DNA of 25,588 nucleotides from assembly GCF_049310925.1 (NCBI RefSeq), contig NZ_JBMERP010000050.1, forward strand, positions 1-25,588. The letters are read 5' to 3'. Made by a program: the position numbers and the translations under genes. Shown here piece by piece: positions 1 to 7,800 of the stretch. The notes beneath the pieces are model-generated. The model was given only the letters and a program-made list of their open reading frames with translations. It was not told the DNA's origin and did not search any database. Numbering within the stretch: position 1 is the first letter of the stretch; each line of letters opens with the position of its first letter. Source of the stretch: Virgibacillus_F sp049310925 (GTDB lineage Bacteria > Bacillota > Bacilli > Bacillales > Amphibacillaceae).

Positions 1-30
1 TTAATAACTAACTTCTACAAAAAAATGTAT

Positions 31-180
31 TTATCCTTCTTGTTGATTAGCTCCCAATTGTTGAAAACTCGAAATTGAGATAACTCCGAGGCTGTCAGTA
101 ATATTGAACTTCACTGTTTTTGCCTCTATCCCCTGACCGTAAAGTTTCATATATTCTTTTAGAGGATACCGTCCTTTCAT
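31..180 (-). other. possible 49-codon ORF or gene remnant
   Basis: A minus-strand frame encodes 49 residues from an ATG at 180, beginning MKGRYPLKEY and ending QLGANQQEG. The frame stays open upstream of this ATG to a TAG at 253-255. No Shine-Dalgarno sequence precedes the ATG, and I do not recognise the protein. The residue composition looks protein-like, so it may be the 3' end of a decayed gene. The rest of 1-279 shows nothing else that I can support. Confidence 0.2.
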
Positions 181-279
181 ATTGCATGCGAGTTGATTTA
201 GGTTTAGGTATGAGAAATTAAAGGAATTGCCATTATACCTTTTTTTAAAAACCTATGTATGGTTAGAAACGTAAGAGAA

Positions 280-334
280 TTGTTTGGCCCTTGAATTTAC
301 GTTATTAAGGCCACATTTAGGTTTTTAATAACGT
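280..334 (+). promoter_or_regulatory. putative promoter and inverted-repeat operator of the EamA gene
   Basis: A sigma-A-like pair, TTGTTT (280-285) and TATTAA (303-308), is separated by 17 bp. The -10 lies inside the left arm of a perfect 10-bp inverted repeat, ACGTTATTAA (299-308) and TTAATAACGT (325-334), with a 16-nt spacer. An inverted repeat straddling the -10 and the start point is typical of a repressor site, but it could also form a 5' leader hairpin. The regulator is unknown. Confidence 0.45.
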
Positions 335-375
335 GAACAAAATTCGTACCACTATCTATCTTTAGGAGGCACACG

Positions 376-1257
376 ATGAGATTTGCAGGTATAGGTTTAG
401 TTATGTTAGCAGCTATATGCTGGGGCATTAGTGGGGGAATTGCCGATATTTTAATGAACAAGGGCTGGGATCCTATTGTGATTTCATTTTACCGAGGTGC
501 TGTTGGATTTATATGTTTTTTCGCTTGGTTTCTCTTTCGCTTTAGACAAAATTGGATCTGCTCTACTCGTTTATACATATGGTCCCTATTGGCGGGTTTT
601 GGTGTTGCTGGAAACTTCACTTTTTATTTTGTAAGTATCCAAGCCTCAAGCATTGCTGTTGCAGCTACTTTAATGTATACCGCACCTCTGTTCGTCCTTT
701 TAATCTCCTTTTTATTGCGAATAGAACGTTCGACTTGGTTTAAATGGGGGTGCATTTCCGGTATACTTATGGGGATTATCCTGCTTACAGGTGCCTACAA
801 CACCCAATCGATTTCAGTGAGTTTTCTAGGAACGGCAACGGGGCTTGCTTCTGGACTTTCCTATGCTTTGTTTATATTCGGGTTTAAAAATGCCTCTTTA
901 ATCGGAAAGCCGCAGACCACCTTAACCATCGCTTTTTTTTCTTTTTGTCTCATCCTTTTTCTTTTTACGGACAATAATGAAGTAGCTAGTGTGTTGACGT
1001 CAAGCGACATAGGATGGTTTCTTCTATTAGGGATCGTGGGTGCTGGCATTTCATTTATATTTTATGTGATTGGCATTCAATGGACTACCCCGACAACTGC
1101 TTCGATGGTCGCTATGGTAGAGCCGGTGACAGCTTCATTAGTTGGCGTTCTGCTTATCGGAGATCATTTAACCATCACTCAACTTCTTGGAATGGTGCTC
1201 ATCCTGGTTACAATCACCGTACTTAGTGTGAAGCAGTCCGACGGAAAAGGTTATTAA
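376..1257 (+). CDS. EamA (DMT superfamily) permease
   Basis: The 293-residue integral membrane protein has about ten hydrophobic segments arranged as two homologous five-helix EamA halves, the usual length for this family. The N-terminal half carries the characteristic opening (LAAICWGISG), and the C-terminal half carries TTPTTASMVAMVEPVTA followed by the terminal LIGDHLTITQLLGMVLI helix. Family members export or import small metabolites such as amino acids or drugs; the substrate cannot be read from sequence. The start is well set by AGGAGG at 364-369. It is the only plus-strand gene at this end and stands alone. Expression is probably controlled at the inverted repeat over its promoter. The call to the family is secure, the physiological role is not. 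Confidence 0.9.
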   Translation: MRFAGIGLVMLAAICWGISGGIADILMNKGWDPIVISFYRGAVGFICFFAWFLFRFRQNWICSTRLYIWSLLAGFGVAGNFTFYFVSIQASSIAVAATLMYTAPLFVLLISFLLRIERSTWFKWGCISGILMGIILLTGAYNTQSISVSFLGTATGLASGLSYALFIFGFKNASLIGKPQTTLTIAFFSFCLILFLFTDNNEVASVLTSSDIGWFLLLGIVGAGISFIFYVIGIQWTTPTTASMVAMVEPVTASLVGVLLIGDHLTITQLLGMVLILVTITVLSVKQSDGKGY

Positions 1258-1294
1258 AGTAAAGCCCCCGAGTGAGAGGCCTTTAGACCCGTAT

Positions 1295-1813
1295 TTAATT
1301 CTCAAATACTAAATCGGCTTGTTTCTCTGGGGATTCAGTCTCCAAATAATATTCTTCTCCTATTCAGTATCTGTTTCTAAATTTTCCAATGTTAATTTGT
1401 GTTTCGCCACTTTCACGGTTAAATCTTTTATCTCTCGGACAATCCAAGTAAATCATATAATCGTAGTAACTTCTCCACTCTCTTCGTTGTAGAAATACTC
1501 CTTCAATTATAATAAGACAAGTCTCTGGTATTTTTACTACTTGCAAATTTTGTGCATCGGAATGATTATCATAAGTTAGTAAGCATAGTTCCTTAGACGT
1601 TTTTAGTTTTTTGAACAAATTATCTTTTAACCACTTCACATCCCATTGTAAATGGTAATACTCATACCACTCTTCATATCCAGTGTTGTAACGCCTTTTT
1701 CTCTCTACAATGTAGTCGTCTATATGAAAAGTACAAATTGAAATATTTTTTTCTTGAAGATGCTGTTTAACCTTTTTCAAAAATGTTGTTTTCCCAGAAC
1801 GACTTTCCACTTT
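1295..1813 (-). pseudogene. uridine-kinase-like P-loop kinase, 5'-truncated and with in-frame TGA
   Basis: The minus frame starts directly at a P-loop (ESRSGKTTFLKKV) and runs through FHIDDYI, a conserved Tyr/Trp-rich stretch and IIIEGVFLQRREW, then IYLDCPRDKRF, all typical of the uridine kinase/P-loop NTP kinase fold. Two lesions are visible. The strands before the P-loop are missing: the frame joins the end of the upstream membrane-protein gene at about 1812. Near the 3' end the frame reads RNRY, then TGA (1364-1366), then IGEEYYLETESPEKQ and on to a TAA at 1295-1297. Family members commonly have Trp after RY, so TGG to TGA is the likely change. No start codon with a ribosome binding site exists for this frame. 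I judge the gene inactive. Confidence 0.75.
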
Positions 1814-2066
1814 CTTCTAAAGCTTTTACACGTTGAACCCATTTATTTTTTGCATCTTCATAAGATATTATTGGTTCTAAATCAGAAGCTTTATCATAAA
1901 AATAAACACTTTCAAACGCTTTTTCATAGTTTTGCTCTATTAAATTATCTAAAACACCTTGAGCAGCATTTCTAGACTGGTTTTCAGCTATAATATATGG
2001 TATATACGCATACCCTAATACACCAATAATTCCTACAAAAAATAAAATCGTAATAACTTTCTTCAT
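1767..2066 (-). pseudogene. membrane-anchored protein, 3'-truncated by fusion to the kinase fragment
   Basis: From ATG 2066, preceded by a good AAGGGGTG site, the frame encodes an N-terminal membrane anchor or signal segment (about residues 3-28) and a soluble helical domain with the segments NAAQGVLDNLIEQNYEKAF and EPIISYEDAKNKWVQRV. This resembles small extracytoplasmic Bacillus proteins of unknown function. After residue 86 or so the frame enters the kinase P-loop region in the wrong phase (SGKSFWENNIFEKG) and stops at 1767. The natural C-terminus therefore appears to have been deleted together with the kinase 5' end. The truncated product may still be made, because its translation signals are intact. 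Confidence 0.6.
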
Positions 2067-2170
2067 AGGAACACCCCTTTTAAAAATTCCTTTTCTAAGA
2101 TTTCATAATAAAATCCCAATGCCCTACTTACAATTCACCTGAATATTAACTCAATAAGAAAAGCAAATTA

Positions 2171-2470
2171 CTAAGATTGTGATGTATTCTTTGCATTCCA
2201 TAAAAGAATACCAATTGAAACTATGATTAAAAGAATTCCAAATGTGAAAAACACATATCCTGTTGTCATTGCATTGGTCCAATGAACCCCTTCATCATTC
2301 AATTGAATGCCTAAAAAACTTAATACAATGCCTTCACCGTCAAGAAGTGGAAAACCACTTTCACGTGTTTGGAACATTGAATATAATCTTTTAAATCCTC
2401 TGAATTCATATATCGCGGCTACACCTAAGATGAGTAAAATGTTTTGAATTAGAACTGTTTTAAGCTTCAC
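2171..2470 (-). CDS. small two-TM membrane protein, function unknown
   Basis: The 99-residue protein starts with GTG at 2470, placed 8 nt after a strong AGGAGG. It has one N-terminal membrane segment (about residues 8-20) and one C-terminal membrane segment (about 69-91, GYVFFTFGILLIIVSIGILLW). Between them is an extracytoplasmic or cytoplasmic loop containing RESGFPLLDGEG. I do not recognise a named family. It is intact although it sits between broken genes. A dispersed repeat with a terminator separates it from the upstream nucleotidyltransferase remnant, so it is probably transcribed independently. Confidence 0.6.
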   Translation of the reverse strand: MKLKTVLIQNILLILGVAAIYEFRGFKRLYSMFQTRESGFPLLDGEGIVLSFLGIQLNDEGVHWTNAMTTGYVFFTFGILLIIVSIGILLWNAKNTSQS

Positions 2471-2535
2471 AGAAACGTCCTCCTATTTATAAAATTTTAA
2501 CTCATTCTAACAGATTTTCTAAATCCTTATTCAAC

Positions 2536-2655
2536 AATCCTGCTGCGTTAATTTAAGTACATCTGTTCACATTTTTATTTTAACATAAAATTCCAATGAT
2601 TCTTCCAATACAAAAATAGGATCGACGTAAACGACGATCCCTTGTTAAACTCTTG
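2536..2655 (-). repeat. dispersed intergenic repeat, copy A
   Basis: This 120-bp segment is about 87% identical by eye to 13786-13906. The two align with one single-base gap. In minus-strand orientation each copy follows the 3' end of a gene, begins with a terminator hairpin, and continues with a conserved ~75-bp tail containing GTGAACAGATGTACTTAA. Its nature (REP-like element, remnant or conserved RNA) is unknown. Confidence 0.7.
2612..2640 (-). terminator. intrinsic terminator within repeat copy A
   Basis: GGATCG (2619-2624) pairs with CGATCC (2635-2640). On the minus strand the hairpin is followed by TATTTTTG. It ends transcription of the nucleotidyltransferase remnant. One base pair of the stem differs from copy B in a compensatory way (C-G here, T-A there). 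Confidence 0.6.
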
Positions 2656-2690
2656 AACCACATTAGTTGAAGAAGAACTGCTATATTCGG

Positions 2691-3277
2691 TTATATTCGG
2701 TGTACTTTAATCTTGTTCCAAGTGCCTTTCCAATTCTTTTTTATTATTCGTTCTTTATAGATAAAGGCTAGGTCTTCATTTTCTATAAAATAAGGTGTAG
2801 GCTTTAATTCTAAATTTATTACATCATTTATTCCACAAGGAGCAGTTAAAATGACACTTTCTTGTTCATCTAATTTCACACCTAATGCTGTTACTGTCTC
2901 TGGGAACTTTGATATTGCGTCAACCGGAGAAGAATATGGAGGAATATCATTTGCTATGTGCATTCTTGCTTCATTCTTTACAGACCACGGGACATTAGGA
3001 AGTATATTTCTTAACATATCTTCTAATTTTTTTCTTCTAATTCATCAATATTTGTATCATCAAAGTAGATTACATCCACATCTAGTGTATTCGTCCTATG
3101 ACTAAAATTATGAAGTTTATCCCATATTTTAGAACGTACAAAACCAGCACATATCCACCAATCTGGAAGATTTAATATTTTTGCTGCTTTTAATACTTCC
3201 ATCATCCATTCATCTTGTTTAATTAGTTCTATTACATCTTTTTCGTTTTGAATAGTCATAACCCCTAAATAGAACAT
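2691..3277 (-). pseudogene. nucleotidyltransferase family protein (DUF925/COG3575 type), frameshifted
   Basis: Two abutting minus frames encode the two halves of one protein. The upstream part (3277-3023) has LPDWWICAGFVRSKIWD and TLDVDVIYFDD, the nucleotidyltransferase core with its acidic residues. The downstream part (from about 3026) has NILPNVPWSVKNEARMH, PPYSSPVDAISKFPETVTALGV and the terminal PTPYF region of the same family. They are separated at a run of seven A (plus-strand T run 3027-3033). Adding one A gives EEKKLEDMLRNIL and restores a continuous protein of about 190 residues. The start is probably ATG 3259 (MTIQNEK) or 3277; the AGGGG site lies very close to 3259. It is either a true pseudogene, a homopolymer sequencing error, or a slippage site. 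Confidence 0.75.
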
Positions 3278-3422
3278 ACATTCTTATACTATCACAAAAA
3301 GGATAAGAAGGATGTTAAACAAAACTGCTCCATTAGCCCAAAAAGCGATTTGTTAAACAATCGCACCACTTTACTTCAATAAGAACAATTCATAACATAT
3401 ATTTCTAAAGGTGAAAGTCTTT

Positions 3423-3470
3423 AATAAATAGCAACAACCTCCAAAAAAATGGAGGTTGTTGCTATTTATT
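3423..3470 (-). terminator. strong intrinsic terminator of the cupredoxin gene
   Basis: A perfect 21-bp stem, 3423-3443 with 3450-3470, closes a six-base loop. The stop codon (3469-3471) lies within the base of the stem. The following minus-strand sequence has only a weak U-tract, but the stem is very stable. Confidence 0.8.
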
Positions 3471-4068
3471 ATTCAACTTCGATTCCTCCGTGCATTCCAG
3501 CTTCTTCATGCCCTGGAACACTACAAAAAAACTTGAATTCACCAGTTTCTTGAGGAATAAACTTAATTTTAACTGTTTGACCAGATTTAGCGTTCATATG
3601 AATGTAATTCATTTCCACTTCACCATGACCATCATCGTGATTACCACTTGCATGGACCTTGTTTACACCAAAAATATTATCAATTTCATCTAAAAAAGAC
3701 ATTTTTTCAGGATGGTCAGGCATCTTTCCCATATTAGTGATTTTCACATCAAGTTTTTTTGCAGTTAAGTCATGAAAGATTTTTCCGTCATTTTTCAACA
3801 CTAACGTATATTTTTTACCTTCTTCTAAAGTAACTGAAGGTGGCGTATAACCCATTTCAAATGCAGATATTTCAATTACATTATCATTTTTTGCTTCTTC
3901 TGAAGCAATGGATTTATCTTTTTGTTGTTCTGTTTGTTGCTGTTTTGTTTCCTCTACTGGCTTGTCCTTTTCTGGAGCAGATTCCTTACTACTTCCACAA
4001 CCAGCGAGCAACCCTATTGTAACAAGGACAGTACCTGTTAAGTAAATCCCTTTTTGTATTATATCCAT
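3469..4068 (-). CDS. cupredoxin-like copper-binding lipoprotein
   Basis: The 199-residue protein has an N-terminal signal peptide with lipobox LLAGC (Cys24), so it is expected to be anchored to the outer face of the membrane. A Glu/Lys/Gln-rich linker (about 28-60) follows, then a plastocyanin-like domain (about 64-199). The type 1 copper ligands can be proposed: His99 (IFHD), Cys182 (FFC), His187 (PGH) and Met192 (GMHG), in the family order H...C-x4-H-x4-M. An insertion rich in His and Asp (about 118-150) separates the first ligand from the rest. The role is probably electron transfer or copper handling near the respiratory chain. The start is set by GGAGG 9 nt before ATG 4068. It is monocistronic, ending in its own hairpin. 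The copper-binding call follows from the motif, the partner is unknown. Confidence 0.88.
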   Translation of the reverse strand: MDIIQKGIYLTGTVLVTIGLLAGCGSSKESAPEKDKPVEETKQQQTEQQKDKSIASEEAKNDNVIEISAFEMGYTPPSVTLEEGKKYTLVLKNDGKIFHDLTAKKLDVKITNMGKMPDHPEKMSFLDEIDNIFGVNKVHASGNHDDGHGEVEMNYIHMNAKSGQTVKIKFIPQETGEFKFFCSVPGHEEAGMHGGIEVE

Positions 4069-4242
4069 TAATTAAATCCTCCATGGTAAGTTTTATCAAC
4101 CTTACACAACCTTAACAAAAACTTTTAAAAAAAACATCTCTTTTTTTATAAAACTATGCTGTTATTACAATAAAACAAGGTATTTTCGGACAAACTCCTT
4201 GTTCAGCTCTTGCACCCGTTACTTTAATAGTGTTGAGTCTCC

Positions 4243-4614
4243 TTACTTTGTTAAAACTAACGTCTCCTCTTTCCCATCCCATTTTAGTTTTATGATGACT
4301 TCTTCACTTTTAAGTGTCACCCTACAATCGGAACATATCGTTTTCACAGATAAATGATCCGTATCCATCTTCATTGTACCTTCTAAGTTAACATCGTCTT
4401 TTTCAGCGATAATGCTATAAGTATAGGTACGGAGATTTCATCCTTACCTTTAGGAATCAATTCAAATGATCTAACCCTCTCATTATCTTCCTCAGTACCT
4501 GTGTATCGCCCTATAAAATTTTCAGATTCTCCACTTAATGCTTCGTTTCCACAACCAACATGGAAAACATTCATTCACTATGACTGAGAGTGTAAAGACT
4601 GTGCCTGTCATCAT
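4243..4614 (-). pseudogene. small secreted lipoprotein with two frameshifts
   Basis: Three minus-strand reading frames join into one lipoprotein. Frame 1, from ATG 4614 or 4611, gives a signal-peptide-like start (MMTGTVFTLSVIV). After a shift near 4575-4590 the frame continues VGCGNEALSGESENFIGRYTG, where GC is the lipobox end. After a second shift near 4430 (GTACCTATAC) it continues TYTYSIIAEKDDV through TICSDCRVTLKSEE to VIIKLKWDGKEETLVLTK and a TAA at 4243. The last part resembles the C-terminus of small Bacillus lipoproteins of unknown function with a Cys-x-x-Cys and an IKLKWDG strand. No ribosome binding site is evident. I judge it dead. Confidence 0.65.
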
Positions 4615-4769
4615 AGTTTTATAGTCGATCTACCGATATTTAACGAAATGGTGTAATAAAGGATGGTAATGACAAATATTAATAAGAAACAAGCATTTTG
4701 TATGTATCAGCGAAACCTACTTACTATTCCACTTTGAAATCCAGTAATTTTCCCAAATAACAACAAAAA

Positions 4770-4830
4770 TTGACTTAAATTGTTATAATAGTCAATAATA
4801 CTAATATTACGAAAGTATTTGCCTAGGAGG
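4770..4830 (+). promoter_or_regulatory. promoter and ribosome binding site of the large helicase gene
   Basis: TTGACT (4770-4775) and AATAAT (4794-4799) with an 18-bp spacer form a good sigma-A promoter. A second -10-like TATAAT lies at 4784-4789 but has no -35 at proper distance. The Shine-Dalgarno AGGAGG is at 4825-4830, 7 nt before the ATG at 4838. The short leader contains no obvious operator. Confidence 0.6.
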
Positions 4831-4837
4831 CTGTCGG

Positions 4838-7800
4838 ATGGATCATGTAATTCAGTGTGAATATGAGTATGACAAAAAGGTGAGTTTTGCGTTGCAGCAA
4901 AATCATGTACCAGTAATAAAGTTTCTATCGATAAAAAATGCATCAATTGATGTGTATTCAAACGTTTCACTTGAAATCACAGCAAACCCTGATTTTGCTG
5001 AGTCTTATTCTATTAATCTTCAAGGCTTAGAACCTGGTGAAGTAATAGAAGTTCGTCCCGATTTACAATTGTCATCAGAATTCTTGAGTAAATTAGATGA
5101 AAGTATGTCTGGACATCTTCAATTGAAAATTACCTCAAATGATGTAGAACTTTATCGTAACCATCTGCCGATTGATATCCTATCCTTTGATTCGTGGCCG
5201 GGATCCTCTGTTCTTCCTGAAATAATTTCCAGTTTTATAACACCAAATCGCCCGTTTGTTATGGATATAGTTAAGCAGGCATCGAATATCATGCATAACA
5301 ATACAGAAGTTAATTCAATGGATGGTTACCAAAGCGGTGATCCTAATCGCGTATTGGCACAGTTGTCAGCTATCTTTTCTGCAATTCAGTCCCATAATAT
5401 AGCTTACGCAAACCCACCAGCTAGTTTTGAACAACAAGGACAAAAAATTCGTTTCCCTGATATGATTCAAGAACATAGATTAGGAACCTGTCTTGATTTA
5501 ACACTTTTGTACGCAGCATGTGCGGAGGCAATCGGAATACACTCAATTATTGTTTTTCTTCAAGGCCATGCATTTCCAGCATTCTGGCTAAAAGAGTATA
5601 CCCTTTCAGAAAGTTTTCAGGATGATAAAAGTATCCTCACCAAAAACATGGCCCAGGGAATCAATGAATTAATTGTTGTTGAATCAACGTACTTAACCCA
5701 AACAAATGCTAAGTTTAACAGTGCAATTCAGGCTGCAGCAAAAAGCTTGGATAGACCTGATTATTTTCATTACTTCATAGATGTTCAACGTACTAGAATT
5801 GGACAAATCAAACCACTTTCAATCAATACAAAAAACGGCGCTACAATCAAAGCATCCACTACATCAGATGAACCAGTTAAGATCAACAAAAATTTCGATT
5901 TTGAAAAAGTAGAAATCATCCCAGAAACGGATAAGGAATCCACTCAACTTAGTCATCAGGAAACGAAAGTTAACTATTGGCAAAACCGTCTTATTGATAT
6001 GAGTCTACGAAACAATTTATTAAACTATCGATTGCAAACACAAGGTATTCCAGTTATAAGTTCTGATCTCGGGGAGACTGAAGATATACTAGCAATGGGG
6101 AAAAAGGTCTTTATTCAGCCTTTGCCAAATGAATGGCAAAATAAAGTTCGGGATTTTAAAGATCAAAAAGAACTCTTGCACTCACAAATACTTCAAGAGG
6201 ATATGAAGAATAATCGACTGCGCTCCACCCTATCGGCTGTCATGCTTGAAAAAGAACTTGTGAAACTTTACCGTAAAGCAAAAAATACATTGGAAGAAAG
6301 TGGTGCAAACTCTCTTTACGTTGCTCTTGGCTTCTTGAAGTGGTATGAATCCAACTCTTATACAAAAGAGCGTTTTGCTCCCATTCTCTTATTGCCGGTA
6401 GATTTAGTGAGACTGTCTGCAAAAAAAGGATATTATATTCGAGCACGAGATGAAGAGGTGCAAATCAATATTTCACTTATTGAATATTTAAATCAAAAGT
6501 TTGGAATAGATGCATCCAGGTTGTATGACATCCCAGTAGATGAACATGGTGCTGATGTTAAAAAAGTTCTTACTACTATGCGCAGACTAATAATGCCTAT
6601 GAAAAATTGGGACGTTCATGAAAACGCGAGTATTGGTGTATTCTCATTCTCCAAATTTGTTATGTGGAATGATCTTGTAAACCATTCTGATGAATTAAAA
6701 AAGAATACAGTTGTCAAAAGTTTGATGGAAGGAAATTATGTAGGAGATATCAATGGATCTATGAATACGCCATTAACAACTGAAAAAGATGAGGAAGAAA
6801 CATTATATACTCCATTAAGTTCCGATAGTACACAGACCGAAGCAATTCTTGCAACCGGGGATAATAATAGCTTTGTTTTACATGGCCCACCGGGATCAGG
6901 AAAATCGCAAACAATAACAAATATGATCTCACATGCATTAGCCACAGGTAAAACAGTACTTTTCGTCGCTGAAAAAATGGCTGCATTGGGAGTCGTTCAA
7001 AAAAGATTAGCTGATATTGGTCTAGGAAACTTCTGTCTTGAAGTCTACTCAAATAAGGCCCAGAAAAAAGATATATTAACCCAGCTTGAAACATCCTTTG
7101 AAGCACAAAACAGAACAAAAGGGACAAATTGGGAATCCAAATCAAACGAAATTAAGGAAGTTAAGAAAGAATTAAACAAATATGTCCACGATTTACACAG
7201 CCCAACTACGCTTGGCCAAAGTATTTTTGAAATGATTGAAATTTACTCTGATATCGATTCATCGAATAAAAAGATTAGCTTCAACCGACATAAGGTTAAA
7301 GATATGAACGAGGTTTCGTTTAAACGAGCAAAGCAATTAATTGAGGACGTTGCAATTGCTGGGAAAACCTGTGGAGACCTGAGTAAAAATCCTTGGAATG
7401 GAATAAAGCAGAATAACTATTCTCTGCAGCTACATGACAAAATTAAATTAGAATTAGAATCGATTGAAACAAACGCATCTCAATTATTACAAATCGAAAA
7501 ACTTTTGACTGACATTGGATTAACAAGTAGAGAGAAAAGTCATGCATGGTACAAATTCATTCATATGATTCTACCATATATGCAAAACCTGCCTAACTCT
7601 AATTTTAACTTGCTTGGAGCAGAAAATTTTGACGATACCATTAAACAGATTTCAGATATTATTTCTAATGGCAAACAACGTGATGAAGACACAGAAAAAC
7701 TGGAATTACGTTTTGATGAGTCTGTCCTAAAAATTGAGACAGAGCCATTGTTACAAGAGCTAAGACTTGCTGAGAACAGCTGGTTTCTCAAAAAAGTGTT

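Noticed and set aside
1259..1286. Possible terminator after the EamA gene (AAAGCCC...GGCCTTT)
   Set aside because: The stem has a mismatch in seven pairs and no U-tract follows, so I did not list it.
4784..4789. TATAAT as the -10 of the helicase promoter
   Set aside because: It is only 8 bp from TTGACT, and no other -35 is found 16-18 bp upstream; AATAAT at 4794 gives correct spacing.
6759..7145. Long minus frames inside the helicase gene
   Set aside because: They lie entirely within a conserved coding sequence on the other strand, lack ribosome binding sites and show no domain.
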